The notes: generated from the letters alone by a model not told the origin. 64,000 nt of DNA from Rhodanobacteraceae bacterium (GCA_016708465.1 JADJFT010000006.1:310001-374000), one strand, 5' to 3'; shown: positions 18,908 through 30,838, counted from the stretch's first letter. Made by a program: numbers and translations.

Positions 18908-19096
18908 GGGGCCACCAAACTGCGGGAAGATCGCAATGATACAGTGCCAAGTGACTGAATTTGAACGGCTTGAGGATTCGTTGATGAACCGCTGAGCGCG
19001 ATATCAAGTGTTTCCGATCGGGCGAGGCCAGAGTGCGATGGACGCCGGGCTGGATCAATGACGCCCCGGTCCCATCCCGATCGGAGCACGCACATC

Positions 19097-19808
19097 ATGG
19101 CTTATCGCCCCATTTTTTCCGTATTGATCATGCTGGCTGCTGGTCCCGTCTCGGCCGGTTCGCTGCCCAATCCAGTTCTGCTCGTTGCCGATTTCAACGA
19201 CAGGACGCTGAATGTGCAGATTGGCAGTGGTGGCGCGGTGGTCGGTGAACCCGTCTCCATCAGTTCCGGGCTGCAGGCGGTGGTTCGCCCAGCTGGCGTA
19301 TTACCCACACCGTCACTGCAGTTGAAGCAATCGGCAACCGGCGCCGCACGCTTCGCCACCTTCGAATTTCTGGGTGGAGAAGAAGTCACCACGGGAAAGC
19401 TAAGTGTTTTCATGGTGCTTAAGCCGGCGACACTTGATCGCTTTCTGGTAGGTATTCGCGAAGGCAGCGGAGGGGCGGCCAAGGAATTCGCCTCACTGTT
19501 ATTTAAAAGTGATGGCGAAATCGCGCTTAATGACGTTAATCCCACGGTGACATTGAGTAGTACGTATTCCGCTGGGCAAGTCCTGGTATTTGAATTTATC
19601 TACGACTTGGACGCGGGAACCTACGACCTGTTGCTCAACAACGCGTCTGATTGATGACCGCGCCCATGGCGTGGTCGGCCGCGGCATTGGTTCGGTCTGG
19701 ATCGGTACAGATCCAGCGACGGCGTCGACGTCGGCACTATTTCTCGATGATCTCAGTGTGACTCGGCCATCGTTGTTAGCGATTTTCGACGACAGTTTTG
19801 AGTTCTAG
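19097..19808 (+). CDS. Exported LamG-like protein with F-E tail (frameshifted)
   Basis: From ATG 19097: a signal peptide (MAYRPIFSVLIMLAAGPVSA), then a ~180-residue beta-rich region (LLVADFNDRTLNVQIGSGGA, TTGKLSVFMVLKPATL, VLVFEFIYDLDAGTYDLLLN) resembling concanavalin-like/LamG folds. The frame is lost near 19648 after LLLNNA and resumes as LIDDRAHGVVGRGIGSVWIG through LFLDDLSVTRPSLLAIFDDS-FEF. The closing IFDDSFEF is a variant of the C-terminal element shared by other exported proteins here. It is probably secreted or surface-bound; ligand unknown. The following regulator starts 68 bases downstream on the same strand. Confidence 0.6.
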
Positions 19809-19875
19809 TCGCCCGCGCAAAGGGCAGGATCGGTTCGTGCTGCGCAGATGTGCCGGCATCGCCTAGAATGGGCAG

Positions 19876-22769
19876 ATGCGGCTGTACTTTGGCGAATACA
19901 AACTCGACACGGATCGTGAGCTTCTGACTGGGCCAGTTGGTGCGGTGGCATTGCGGCCGCAAACCTATCGGTTGTTGCTGTTTTTGGTGCAGCGCGCACC
20001 GGCGTTGGTGACGCATGACGAGTTGATGGATGTGTTGTGGGGGCATCATGCGTTGTCCCCCAACGTGATTCCGCAAGCGGTCAGCGAGTTGCGTCAGGCA
20101 CTCGCGGATGACCCGCAATCACCACGATATGTGGAGACGCGCCACCGGCGTGGCTATGCGTTCATCGCCACCGTGGAGCAATCGAACGAACTGACGGGCG
20201 TATCGATCGAAGCGCTGCCAATGCCAGTGGTAGTGCAGGCAGCGGCGACCGAAACGATAGTGCCGGATACCCGGGAAGCGCCGCAATCGCGCCGCCGATG
20301 GCGATCGCCGTGGGTGTGGATGGCGCTGGCTCTCGTCGGCATAGTGCTGGTGTTCGGTGGGTACCGAATCCGGACGACCACGGCGAGCCGCCGCGAACGG
20401 CGGAGTGGCGTCACCGGTAGATGAGCGACTCGCCGTTACATTGCAAATCGACGACCCCAACCTGCGTACTTATCTGGTTTGGTTCGCGCGCTACGGTAAG
20501 TCAGTGTTGGTGTTTGACCGACACGTTGCACCCGCCTCGGCTTGGCAGATATCGGTGTCGAATGCAGGGCAGTGGTCTGTGCATGACCCGGCGGGTGCCT
20601 TGCGCAGTAGTGGCGACTTGGCGCCGGCCGATGTGCCTAGCCAGAGTGCCGTTCTACTTCAGGCATTGGAGGTGGCGACGCAGCGACGAGACTTGGAGTG
20701 CGGCCCCCGTCGGTTGGCCGACAGCACTCGAGGGGCGGCTCGCCTTAGTCGCGGTGGCTCGCGCCACCGAACAAGCGCGATATCGAGAGGCCGGTGTCGC
20801 ATTTGCGCAATTGCTGACGGTCGATGATGTGTCGGGTTGGCCGCGTGTGTTGCTGGTTGCTCATCAGGCGGCGTTGGGGCGATGGATTGAGGCCGAAAAG
20901 ACGCTGGCGTCGCTCGATCCGGGCACAGATCGGATGTTGCGTTTGCAACAGGATTGGTGGCGCGCGCGTTTCGCTGGCCGACCGGATGAAGCGCTCGCTG
21001 CTTTGCGCGCTGCCGCGCTGTTGTCTCCGGGCGATCCGGATCGCCAACTGGCATTGTTCGATGCGCTGGTCGAGCAAGCGCAATGGCAGTCGGCCGAATC
21101 GGTGCTCGATCAACTGGTGATCATGCTTGGCGAAGACGCACCGGAAGTATCTTGGCGCCGAGCCGAGCTGGTTGCTGTTCTTGCACCGGCCGAGGCGGCA
21201 GTCTTGTTCGAACGCGCTGTCGCGAGCGCCGAAGAGAACGGATCAGACGAGGCGGCACAGGCCGCCCTGACGCAGGTGCGCTGGATGATTCAGCGCGGTG
21301 CATTGAAAGACGCGAAGCCGATCTTGGATCGTCTGCCCGAGGCATTGCCCGCCGCGCAGATGCTGCGCGCGGAGTGGGCGATTGCCGCTGGCCAGTTGGA
21401 TCTCGCGAAGCAGTCATTTGCTGCCGCGGAGGTCACCTGGTTATCCGATGATCGTTTAGGTGGTGCGCGACGTGCACGCTTGGGATTAATCGATGTTGCA
21501 CTGCTGGCTGGAGATCCGGCGTCGGCGTTGACGCAGGCCGAGGCATTGCGTAACGAAGTTGAAGCCAGTGGTGATGGTGACATCGAAGACAAGGTGTGGG
21601 ACGCCATCGGGCGCGCACAAATCGAGCTTAGTCGCTTCGATGACGCGAAGACGTCATTGCTGCAAGCGATGACGCTGGCACGAGCAAATGGCCAACTGCT
21701 CCGTGAAGCACGATCACGCTATCACTTGGGTAATGCGTTCGCTCAAGAGCGCAAGCGCCCACAAGAGGCTGACAAGCCTTTCGCCTTGCAGCCGATACCT
21801 TTCATGCACTCGGTGATTCGCTGAGAAGTCAAAGCCTTGTCCAATCTGGCGCTGATGGCAGAACGCAGTGGCCGGCGTTTGGATGCGCGCGATGCTTATC
21901 ACAATGCGCTTGCACGAGCTCGGGAACTGGACATGCCCCGAGAGCGAGGGCGTATCGCCTTCAATGCTGGCGTGAATGAGCGTGATGTCGGCGATCTATC
22001 GGCTGCTGCAGCCTTGATTGATGAGGCGCTGATCGCGCTATCTGCAGCGGGCGCGCTGGATATCGAGACGATGGCGGCCGCCGTGCGCGCAGACTTGGCG
22101 CTGGTGCAAGGCGATGCCGAGCGCGCCGATGCCGTCCTTGTGGCCACGCGAGTGCGTGCCGAACATGCGGCGATGTTGCCAAAGTCGGCTTGGCATTCCG
22201 CACATGCCCGGTTGCTTGAGTTGGCGGGCGAATGGGATCGGTCTAAAACCGAACTTGATGCGGTCGTCGATCTGCGTGCGAACTTGCCGATTCGTGCGGC
22301 GCAACTGGATGGCCAGTTACGACAATGGCGATTTCGACTTGTCGAAGGACAAGCCGATCGACCGATGGATATGGCACTGGAACGGATCGAGGACGAACTA
22401 CAGCGGATGTCGGAGCCCAAATATGCCCCGTTCGCTGCATTGGCGCGTGTCGAGTGGGCCTTGGTATCACCGGACCGGGCATTGGCGCGAGCACGCATCG
22501 ATGCGATACGCGCCCGAGTGCAGAAAGAAGGCAATCGTGCGCAGCAGTTACAACTTGATTGGTTGGCGGCCCACGCCACCGAAGGCGATGAGCGATCGTC
22601 GCGCCTGCAGTCGCTCATTGTCGATGCCGATGCGGCTGGGTTCGGCTTGTTGTCCATGCTCGCACAACACCATGCCGCAACGGATGCAGCGGCGCGTTCG
22701 GCCATTGAACGCCGCCTCGCCGAGCGCGGACTCTCGGGCGCAACGCGCTCATTGGTATCCGCGTTCTGA
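19876..22769 (+). CDS. Membrane winged-helix regulator with repeat-rich sensor (frameshifted)
   Basis: Residues 1-100 are an OmpR/PhoB-type winged helix (LRPQTYRLLLFLVQRAPALV, LWGHHALSPNVIPQAVSELR, YVETRHRRGYAFIATV). A single transmembrane segment follows (SPWVWMALALVGIVLVFGGY), then ~780 helical residues with TPR-like repeats (ALFDALVEQAQWQSAESVLD, AIGRAQIELSRFDDAKTSLL). This is the CadC-like one-component layout: cytoplasmic DNA binding, outer sensing part. The frame is broken at about 20395, 20697, 21772 and 21838. The last two are a compensating pair; between them the true reading is FRLAADTFHALGDSLRSQSL. Full length would be near 965 residues. Target genes are unknown. Confidence 0.75.
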
Positions 22770-22821
22770 GCGATCGGAACATTCTCGTATCATGCTAACA
22801 GGGATCACCGAGGTCGCGCCG

Positions 22822-23244
22822 ATGAAGTTTCTGATGGTCCTGTTCGTATCGCTATTCGGTGTTGTTGGGGCGGTGACAGCGTCGTTGTCAGCCCACGACG
22901 GCTGGATTCGTGCGGCACCGCCAGTCGCGCAGGTGCGTGCTGGCTATCTGGTGATCGAGAACGCAAGTGCTGCCGACATCGTTCTGACCAAGGTCGAAAG
23001 CCCCGACTTTGGCGCCATCGAGATCCATACCATGTACGACGACGCCGGCATCATGCGCATGCGCCGTGTGCCGGAACTGCATGTGCCCGCGAATGGCAAG
23101 GTCGAGTTGAAACCCGGTGGGCTGCATCTGATGATGTTTCGGCCACAGCGTGCGTTGGCCGAGGGCGATCAAGTTGATGTGGTCTTGAGTGGGGACGCTG
23201 GGGCAGTGGCGACAACCTTGGTGGTGAAGGCGGCCACCCCCTGA
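22822..23244 (+). CDS. Copper chaperone PCu(A)C
   Basis: 140 residues from ATG 22822. A hydrophobic signal (MKFLMVLFVSLFGVVGAVTA) is followed by a PCuAC domain: DGWIRAAPPVAQVRAGYLVI, FGAIEIHTMYDDAGIMRMRR and LKPGGLHLMMFRP. These contain the His and Met ligands of the conserved HxxM, M and HxMM positions. The family binds Cu(I) in the periplasm and delivers it to the CuA site of cytochrome oxidase. The usual partner gene sco is not adjacent. The frame is open further upstream, but that part overlaps the regulator gene. Confidence 0.9.
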   Translation: MKFLMVLFVSLFGVVGAVTASLSAHDGWIRAAPPVAQVRAGYLVIENASAADIVLTKVESPDFGAIEIHTMYDDAGIMRMRRVPELHVPANGKVELKPGGLHLMMFRPQRALAEGDQVDVVLSGDAGAVATTLVVKAATP

Positions 23245-23362
23245 TCGTACAGAGGCCCGTGATCGGGCCGTGCGCTGTCGAAATTTGCGTGGATGTGATC
23301 GGATCGGCGTGCGACAGATTCGGAAATGTCGCAATATGTGTCCCTATTCCGCAGGCGGTGCT

Positions 23363-25482
23363 ATGGACATTACGTATTCGTTCGTTCTCCGTATTTGCTG
23401 GTTCCTGCTGGCCATCTCCGCGGCGCTGGCCAGCCAAGCGGCGTCGCTGACCATTCCGGTGACGCATCCACGCTTGTGGTTCGCCGATGCTGCACGGCTG
23501 CAGCAAGCGCAGACTTATTTGCAGACGCATCCGATCAATCCGGCGGGTGGCGATATCCAGTACGAGCGTGCGCTGCGCGGTGTGCTGGCGAACAATGTTG
23601 GTGATTGTGATGCCGCAGCCGATTACCTGGTCGGCTGGCTGGTCGAAAACAACGGCAATCGCCGCGACGCATTGCGCCAGCAAGGCGAGGAACTGTTGGT
23701 CATCTACGATTGGTGCCATGACCGCCTGAGCGCAGGCGAAATCAGCACCTTGGTTGTGCGCTGGAACAGCTACATGGATACCGAAATTGCGGATGATTTT
23801 GCGAACCAGAATTCGGAAGCAAACAACTATTTCAGCGGCCGCATGCGCAACGAGTTGCTGTGGGGCATCACCAGCTTCCACGAGAATCCGCGTGCGCAGG
23901 AGTTCATCGACCACGCGCTCGACATCCGCCTCGGTACCTGGTTCCAGTCTTGGTATCAGGATTTCGGTCGCGGCGGCGTCTTCCCCGAGGGCGGCGACTA
24001 CGGCGTCGTCAGTCTTTCCTATCCGTTGATTCCGTTTGTCAGCGCCGGCGACTTCGGCTACGACGCCTTTGCGCAGACGCCATATTTTCGCGAGGCGATT
24101 TACGCCGCTCTTTACGGCACCACGCCCGGCCCGACGACCCTGAACACCAGGTTTTCCGGCGGCTACCTGCTGTTTCCATTCAATGACGACGAAAACCTGC
24201 ATGGCGGCGGCGTAATCAAGCGCGCAGCTATCTCGGCGACTTCGCCCGCTATTTCGGTGCGCGCAACGCAGCGACCGGCAACGCCCGGCACATGCGCGCC
24301 TGGCTTGCGACGACCAATGCTGGCCGTAGCTGGCTATTCGATGCGCTTGGTGGCAGCGGTTCGGCGGCCGACTTCGCCGATTTGCCGCTCGACTACTACG
24401 CTCCCGGCGCGCAAGTCTTTGATCTGCGCACCAGCCACGACGCCGACGCGATGCAGGTGCATCTGCAGCTCGGTACGCCAGGCGGCGTCGAGCATCGACA
24501 TTGGGATGCCGGCAGCTTTCAAGTCTGGCGCAAAGGTCGCTTCCTGACGCGAGAGACGGCCGGATATTCGGACCAAATCGCCGGCTTCATGAATGTCGGC
24601 AGTGTCGATACCGAACATCCGCTCGCGCACAACACCTTGCTATTCGAGGCCTGGAACAGCGGGCGCTGGGTTGGGCGCGGGCCGCATGTGATTCCGCCCG
24701 GTGACGACCGAGGCGAACAACCGCGAGCCTTGCCCGAGGTGCGCCGCCTGCAGCACGAAGCGCAGTTCGGCTACATCGCGGTCGACTATTCGAATGCCTA
24801 TCGCAACATGCCCGAAAGCCGCGTCGATTGGCCCTACGCAGACAAGGCTTGGCGCGAATTTCTGTTCATTCGTCCGCTGCAAGCCTTGCTGATTCTCGAT
24901 CGCACCCGTGGCTCGGCCGACTCGCAGCTGCCTTGGTACAACGGCGGCGGCTGGTTGCTCGACGGCCCGCATGTGACGGCCGATCAGGTGCGGCGGACCT
25001 TTGTGATGCACTTCGAAACGGCACCGACTACGAACGCCAACCGGGTCGCGGCGACGTTGGGCACGCAGACCAGCGAATTGATCACCTTGCTGCCGACGCT
25101 CCCGAGTTTCCGCATCTTCAACGAAGACCGCACCGGCGATGAAGAGGCCGGCCAGCACCGTGTCGAACTCGACCAAATTGGCGCGACCGATGCGTATTTC
25201 CTCAACATCATCACCGGTTACGACAGTGGTGAAGCGGCACTCGTCGCCAACCTTGTCGACAACGGCGCGAGTTGGACCATCACGCTCAGTCATCCGCTGC
25301 GAGGCAATGCCAGCATCGTGCTGAACAAGGGCATGAGTTCGGTGGGCGGCAGCATCTCGATCGATGGCAGCGAAGCGGTGCCGCTGCGCGAGAGCGTGCA
25401 GGCCATCAGCGTCACCAGCGAGCGGCCGGTCTGGGAAGCGACCTATCTGTTCCGCGATGGTTTCGAGACTGCGGCGCCCTGA
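23363..25482 (+). CDS. Exported heparinase II/III-like protein (frameshifted)
   Basis: From ATG 23363 a signal peptide (TYSFVLRICWFLLAISAALA) leads into an alpha-helical toroid-like half (HPRLWFADAARLQQAQTYLQ, VFPEGGDYGVVSLSYPLIPF). The frame breaks near 24220 after DDENLHGGGVIKR and continues as SYLGDFARYFGARNAATGNA. The second half is a beta-sandwich with GGVEHRHWDAGSFQVWRKGR, the typical heparinase II/III region, and LPWYNGGGWLLDGPHVT. Such enzymes are polysaccharide lyases of uronic-acid polymers; the substrate cannot be inferred. The C-terminus is LFRDGFETAAP, containing the shared F-x-x-G-F-E element. About 705 residues in all. Confidence 0.72.
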
Positions 25483-25899
25483 TCAGACCAACGCGGCGCG
25501 CACATGCGCCGGCAACTCGATCGACTTGCCGGTGTTCGGATTGATCCAGACCAGTACGCTGTCGCCTTCCGCATAAACTACTTCCGCATGGTCACGATCA
25601 ATGATGCGGAAGCTGGCAGTGAATGAACTGCGGCCGGCGCGGCCGGCATACAACTCGACCACGATCTCGGCCGGCCATTCGATCGGCTTGCGGAAGTTGG
25701 TATTCAGTGCCGCCAAGATCGGTGCCGCGTCGGTGTTCATCCAGCCCGGATCGAGGCTGCGGAACCATTGCAGGCGCGCCTCCTCGACATAGGTTGCGTA
25801 GACCGAATTGTTGACGTGGTTGTAGGCGTCCATGTCGCCCCAGCGCACGCTGACTGGGGCGCGCACGAGTCGCTTCGCAGGTGTCGCATCGGCACTCAT
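25483..25899 (-). CDS. Acyl-CoA thioesterase, 4-hydroxybenzoyl-CoA type
   Basis: 138 residues with a single hot-dog domain. VSVRWGDMDAYNHVNNSVYA is the signature of the YbgC/FadM-type thioesterases, with the catalytic Asp in RWGDMDAYNHV. It hydrolyses acyl-CoA; chain preference unknown. The start ATG overlaps the uvrA stop by four bases (ATGA), so it is translated together with uvrA, and its stop abuts the convergent heparinase-like gene. Confidence 0.9.
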   Translation of the reverse strand: MSADATPAKRLVRAPVSVRWGDMDAYNHVNNSVYATYVEEARLQWFRSLDPGWMNTDAAPILAALNTNFRKPIEWPAEIVVELYAGRAGRSSFTASFRIIDRDHAEVVYAEGDSVLVWINPNTGKSIELPAHVRAALV

Positions 25900-28781
25900 T
25901 TCTTCACCTTCTTCGTGGGCTTTGCCGGCTTGGCGATCACCGAGCGCGGGCCGCGTGCATCGAGCAAGCGCTTGAGGAACTGTCCGGTATGTGATTGTGG
26001 CTGCGTGGCGATCTGTTCGGGCGTGCCGGTAGCGATGATGCGGCCGCCGCGTGCACCGCCTTCGGGCCCGAGATCGATGATCCAGTCGGCGGTCTTGATC
26101 ACGTCGAGATTATGTTCGATCACCACCACGGTGTTGCCGTCGTCACGCAGGCGATGCAATACGCCGAGCAATTGCGCGACATCGTGGAAGTGCAGGCCGG
26201 TGGTCGGTTCGTCGAGGATGTAGAGCGTGCGTCCGGTATCGCGTTTTGACAGTTCACGCGAGAGTTTGACGCGTTGCGCTTCACCGCCGGACAACGTGGT
26301 CGCGCTCTGTCCGAGCTTGATGTAACTCAGACCAACGTCCATCAAGGTCTGCAGCTTGCGCGCGATCACCGGTACTTTTTCGAAGACCGCGAGCGCGTCC
26401 TCGACGGTCATCTCCAATACGTCGCGGATCGAATAGCCCTTGAACAGAATGTCGAGGGTTTCACGGTTATAGCGTTTGCCGTGGCAGACATCGCATGGCA
26501 CGTAGACATCGGGCAGGAAGTGCATCTCGACCTTGAGCAGGCCGTCGCCTTGGCAGGCTTCACAGCGTCCGCCCTTGACGTTGAAGCTGAAGCGACCCGC
26601 CTGATAACCGCGTGCGCGTGCTTCCGGTACCTGTGCGAACAGTTCGCGTAGTGGCGTGAACAGTTGCGTATAGGTCGCTGGATTCGAGCGTGGCGTTCGC
26701 CCGATGGGGCTCTGGTCGATGTCGACGACCTTGTCGAACAAATCAATCCCTTCAACAGTTCCGTAAGCCGCTGCTTGTTCAGCCGCGCCGTTGAGTTCGG
26801 TCGCAGCGATACGGAACAAGGTGTCATTGATCAGCGTCGACTTACCCGAGCCGGATACGCCGGTGACGCAGACAAACAGCCCCGCAGGGATTTCCAGATC
26901 AACATGCTGCAGATTGTTTCCGTGCGCGTCGTGTAGGCGCAGCCATTGGCTATCGACCGGCTGATGGCGGCGTTCCGGGATAGCGATGGCCTTGCGGCCG
27001 GCGAGATAGTCCCCGGTCAGCGAACGTTTGGCAGCGAGAATGTCGGCCAACTGGCCTTGCGCGACGATCTCGCCGCCATGAACGCCCGCGCCCGGGCCGA
27101 TGTCGAGAATGTGGTCGGCGGATCGGATCGCATCCTCATCGTGCTCGACGACGATGACGGTGTTGCCGAGATCGCGCAGTCGCGTCAGTGTCGCCAGCAA
27201 GCGTTCGTTATCACGTTGATGCAGACCGATCGAAGGTTCGTCGAGCACATACATCACGCCGACCAGTCCGGCACCGATCTGCGACGCCAGGCGGATGCGC
27301 TGGGCTTCGCCGCCAGAGAGCGAATCGGCTTTGCGGTCCAGTGTCAGATAGTCGAGACCGACATCGATCAGGAAGCGCAAGCGTTCGCGGATTTCCTTGA
27401 CGATCTTTGCCGCGATCTCGCCGCGCCAGCCATCAAGATGCAAGTGCTCGAAGAAGCGTTGGGTTTCTTCGACCGGCCAGGCGGTGACGGCCGGCAATGG
27501 TTTGCCGCCAACGAAGACATTGCGCGCGGCCCGACCAAGGCGTTGTCCGCCGCATTCGGGGCAGGGACGTTCGCTGATGAACTTTGCCAGTTCCTCGCGC
27601 ACCATCGCCGATTCGGTTTCGCGATATCGACGCTCCAGGTTTGGCAGGATGCCTTCGAAGCGATGCTTGCGATTGACGGTTAGTCCGCCAGATTCGCTGG
27701 CGTAGCGGAAGTTGATTTCTTCGCCGCCGCTGCCGTGCAAAACTTTGTCGCGCACGTCCTTAGGCAGATTCTGCCATGCCGTTTCGACGTCGAAGCCGTA
27801 GTGCTTCGACAGCGCCAGAATCATCGCGAAGTAGTAGCTATTGCGCCGGTCCCAACTCGGATCGCGCCATTCGCGAGTGCCAGTTCCGGATGCGCGACGA
27901 CGCGCGCTGGATCGAAGAACTGGGTGATGCCGAGACCGTCGCACTTGCTGCAAGCGCCCACCGGCGAGTTGAACGAAAACAGTCGCGGTTCGAGTTCGCT
28001 CAGCGAGTAGTCGCAGATCGGGCAACTGAACTTCGACGAGAACAAGACTTCCTTGGCCGCCGGCGCATCCATCTCGGCGACGACGACCATGCCCTCGCTG
28101 AGCTTGAGTGCGTTTTCGAAACTCTCGGCGAGCCGCTGCTTTAGATCGGCCTTGGGTTTGAAGCGGTCGACCACGACATCGATGCTGTGCTTGTTGCGCA
28201 GGCCGAGCTTCGGTACCGCGTCGATATCGTGGATGTGGCCGTTCACGCGCACGCGCACGTAGCCTTGCGCACGCAGTTGCTCGAATACCTGCAGGTGCTC
28301 GCCCTTGCGCTCGCGGATGACCGGAGCGAGCAGCATGTAGCGCGTATCTGGGTCGAGTGCGAGCGTGGCGTCGACCATCTGCGACACCGTTTGTGCGGTC
28401 AGTGGCTGGCCGTGGTCCGGACAATGCGGCGTGCCGGTGCGCGCATATAGCAGGCGCAGGTAGTCATAAATCTCGGTGATCGTGCCAACCGTCGATCGCG
28501 GATTGTGCGAGGTTGACTTTTGCTCGATCGAAATCGCCGGCGAAAGGCCTTCGATATGGTCGATGTCGGGTTTTTCCATCACCGACAAGAACTGCCGGGC
28601 GTAGGCCGAGAGTGATTCGACATAACGGCGCTGGCCTTCAGCGTAAATGGTGTCGAACGCCAGCGACGATTTGCCCGGAACCGGACAGTCCGGTGATCAC
28701 GATCAGCTGGTCGCGCGGCAGGTCGAGATCAATATTCTTGAGATTGTGCGTGCGCGCACCGCGCAGGCGGATCGTGTCCAT
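25896..28781 (-). CDS. uvrA: Excinuclease ABC subunit A (frameshifted)
   Basis: UvrA is the damage-recognition ATPase of nucleotide excision repair. From ATG 28781: MDTIRLRGARTHNLKNIDLD, then Walker A VITGLSGSGK, broken near 28675 by an extra G inside the Walker A codons. The second frame (SVMEKPDIDHIEGLSPAISI) runs to about 27860, with SKFSCPICDYSLSELEPRLF and the first CxxC. The third frame (WDRRNSYYFAMI) carries PCPECGGQRL, LSGGEAQRIRLASQIG, VTGVSGSGKSTLINDTL, the zinc cluster GGRCEACQGDG and DEPTTGLHFHDVAQLL. All domains are present over about 960 residues. Both breaks are one-base indels and probably errors. Confidence 0.95.
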
Positions 28782-28880
28782 GGACTCGGGCCAGTAAAAG
28801 TCGTTCAGGCTAGCCCGCTAAACTGGCGGGGGCAATGTGAATAATGTGTCGACGATCGGTCCGGCTTGTCCGGCCATTCA

Positions 28881-28910
28881 TTGACCATTGCAACCCGATC
28901 CGGCTATGAT
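28881..28910 (+). promoter_or_regulatory. Sigma70 promoter for rplU-rpmA
   Basis: A -35 box TTGACC (28881-28886) and a -10 box TATGAT (28905-28910) are separated by 18 bases. About 90 bases of 5' leader follow before the rplU ATG at 29009. The leader could hold a regulatory structure as in other ribosomal protein operons, but no specific motif was recognised. Confidence 0.7.
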
Positions 28911-29008
28911 CCGCGCCCTTTTCGGTCGACATGACGGGAAGGAATGGAGACTCCGGAGCAAGCGCGGTCGGGGCTCGTGGCCAGAATAACTACAGAGGCA
29001 TTGCCATC

Positions 29009-29320
29009 ATGTACGCAGTTGTAGTCACCGGCGGTAAGCAGTACCGCGTGATGCAGGGTGAAATCCTGCGAGTTGAAAAACTCGATGCCGAGGCGGGTTC
29101 CTCGGTGAAGTTCGACCAGGTCCTTCTGGTGGGCGACGGCGACGCAATCAGCGTCGGCACGCCAACTGTGGCGGGCGCGTCGGTCAGCGCGACGATCAAG
29201 TCGCATGGCCGCGGTGAGAAGATCCGGATCGTCAAGTTCCGTCGCCGCAAGCACCACCGCAAGCAGATGGGTCACCGTCAGTACTTCACCGAAGTCGAAA
29301 TCACTGGCATCAGCAAGTAA
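29009..29320 (+). CDS. rplU: 50S ribosomal protein L21
   Basis: 103 residues, the standard length: MYAVVVTGGKQYRVMQGEIL, VKFDQVLLVGDGD, IVKFRRRKHHRKQMGHRQYF and TEVEITGISK. The basic C-terminal stretch contacts 23S rRNA. It is the first gene of rplU-rpmA(-obgE); 18 bases separate it from rpmA. The ATG at 29009 follows ACAGAGG; the GTG/TTG-led extension upstream has no homology. Confidence 0.98.
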   Translation: MYAVVVTGGKQYRVMQGEILRVEKLDAEAGSSVKFDQVLLVGDGDAISVGTPTVAGASVSATIKSHGRGEKIRIVKFRRRKHHRKQMGHRQYFTEVEITGISK

Positions 29321-29338
29321 GAGCCGAGGAGAGCAGCC

Positions 29339-29593
29339 ATGGCACAGAAAAAAGGCGTAGGTTCCACCCGGAACGGTCGCGATTCCAATCCGAAGTACTT
29401 GGGCGTGAAGCTCTTTGGTGGTCAGGCAGTTGAAGCTGGCAACATCATTGTGCGTCAGCGCGGTACCGCTTATCACCCGGGCACGAACGTTGGCCTCGGC
29501 CGCGATCACACCCTGTTCGCGCTCGCGGACGGCACGGTCGAGTTCAGCGTCAAGGGTCCGAACGGCGGTCGTCGCACCGTCAGCGTCCGCTAA
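29339..29593 (+). CDS. rpmA: 50S ribosomal protein L27
   Basis: 84 residues: MAQKKGVGSTRNGRDSNPKY, LGVKLFGGQAVEAGNIIVRQ, RGTAYHPGTNVGLGRDHTLF. The N-terminal tail reaches the peptidyl-transferase centre. A GAGGAG ribosome-binding site precedes the ATG by about ten bases. An obvious terminator follows 28 bases after the stop, so rplU-rpmA can be transcribed separately from obgE. Confidence 0.98.
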   Translation: MAQKKGVGSTRNGRDSNPKYLGVKLFGGQAVEAGNIIVRQRGTAYHPGTNVGLGRDHTLFALADGTVEFSVKGPNGGRRTVSVR

Positions 29594-29620
29594 GCGCACG
29601 CAACGTTCGGTTCACCGGAG

Positions 29621-29643
29621 AGCCCCGCGCTGCGGGGCTTTCC
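29621..29643 (+). terminator. Terminator after rpmA
   Basis: AGCCCCGC (29621-29628) pairs with GCGGGGCT (29632-29639) around a three-base loop, followed by a short T/C tract (TTTCC). The weak T run suggests partial read-through into obgE. Confidence 0.7.
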
Positions 29644-29729
29644 TGTTTCTGACACCCAGAATTGTCTTAGCCCGCGAAAAAACCGTTCACGGCCTTTCCG
29701 TTTCCTGAAGAATCCCGCATCCTTCCGCC

Positions 29730-30765
29730 ATGAAATTCGTCGACGAAGCTGAAATCAAAGTGATCGCCGGAGCTGGCGGCAACGGCAGCATCAGTTTTCG
29801 GCGTGAAAAATTCATTCCGCTTGGTGGCCCCGATGGCGGCAACGGTGGTGGTGGCGGCAGTGTCATCGTTCAGGCCGATGAGAATCTGAACACGCTGATC
29901 GATTTCCGCCACGAGCGCCTGTTTCGCGCCAAGCGCGGTGAGAATGGCATGGGTCGGCAAATGACCGGTGCCGCAGGGGAAGACACGGTCATCCGCGTTC
30001 CTGTGGGCACCGTGATCATGAATATTGATACCGAGGAAACCATCGCCGACTTGACCCGTCACGGCCAGCGCGCGCTGGTCGCGCAGGGTGGCAAAGGCGG
30101 CGCCGGCAACATGGTGTTCAAGTCCTCGACCAATCGTTCGCCGCGCCGCGCCCAGCCGGGCACGCCAGGTGACGAGCGTGAGATTCGCCTGGAACTGAAG
30201 CTGCTGGCTGACGTCGGTCTGCTCGGTTTTCCGAATGCCGGCAAGTCCACGTTCATTCGCTCGGTTTCTGCGGCGACGCCGAAAGTTTCCGACTATCCCT
30301 TCACGCCGCTGTACCCCGAATCTTGGCGTCGTCTCGGTCAGCCGCGACCATAGCTTCGTGATCGCCGATATTCCCGGAGTGATTGAGGGCGCCGCTGAAG
30401 GCGCCGGTCTCGGCATTCAATTCCTGAAGCATGTCTCACGCACCAGCTTGCTGCTGCACGTGGTCGATGTTGCGCCGATGGATGACGCGATTGACCCGGT
30501 CGAACAGGTGAAGACGATCGAGCGCGAACTGAAGAAGTTTGATGCTGAATTGTCGAAGCGGCCGCGCTGGCTGGTGTTCAACAAGATTGACCTGATCGCC
30601 GAGGAAGACCGCGACGGCCATCTGAAAGCAATGGTCAAGCGACTGCGCTGGGGCCGAAAGCCGTGGTTCGCCGTGTCGGCAGCGACTGGCGAGGGTTGCG
30701 ATGAGGTTGCGAAGCGGGCGATGGCCTTCATCGAGACCGAGAAGCGTGACGCAGCTGAAGGTTGA
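29730..30765 (+). CDS. obgE: Obg GTPase (frameshifted)
   Basis: ObgE is an essential GTPase in large-subunit assembly and stress response. The glycine-rich Obg domain is clear (MKFVDEAEIKVIAGAGGNGS, GGPDGGNGGGGGSVIVQADE, GGKGGAGNMVFKSSTNRSPR). The G domain has G1 GFPNAGKST, G3 DIPGVIEGAAEGAGLG, G4 NKID and G5 SAATGEG. The frame breaks near 30316 at TACCCCGAATCT, where a run of C has one base too many; without it the text reads LYPNLGVVSVSRDHSFVIAD. Full length about 344 residues. Because the gene is essential, the break is almost certainly an error in the sequence. Confidence 0.96.
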
Positions 30766-30781
30766 TTCGATGATCCAGACC

Positions 30782-30811
30782 AAAAAAAAGCCGGCTTGCG
30801 CCGGCTTTTTC
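30782..30811. terminator. Bidirectional terminator between obgE and rpsT
   Basis: A run of A, then AGCCGGC, a short loop, GCCGGCTT and a T run make a symmetrical hairpin flanked by A and T tracts. It can end transcription of obgE from the left and rpsT from the right. Confidence 0.88.
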
Positions 30812-30838
30812 GTCAACACGAAGCAGGGCAGCTTCGTC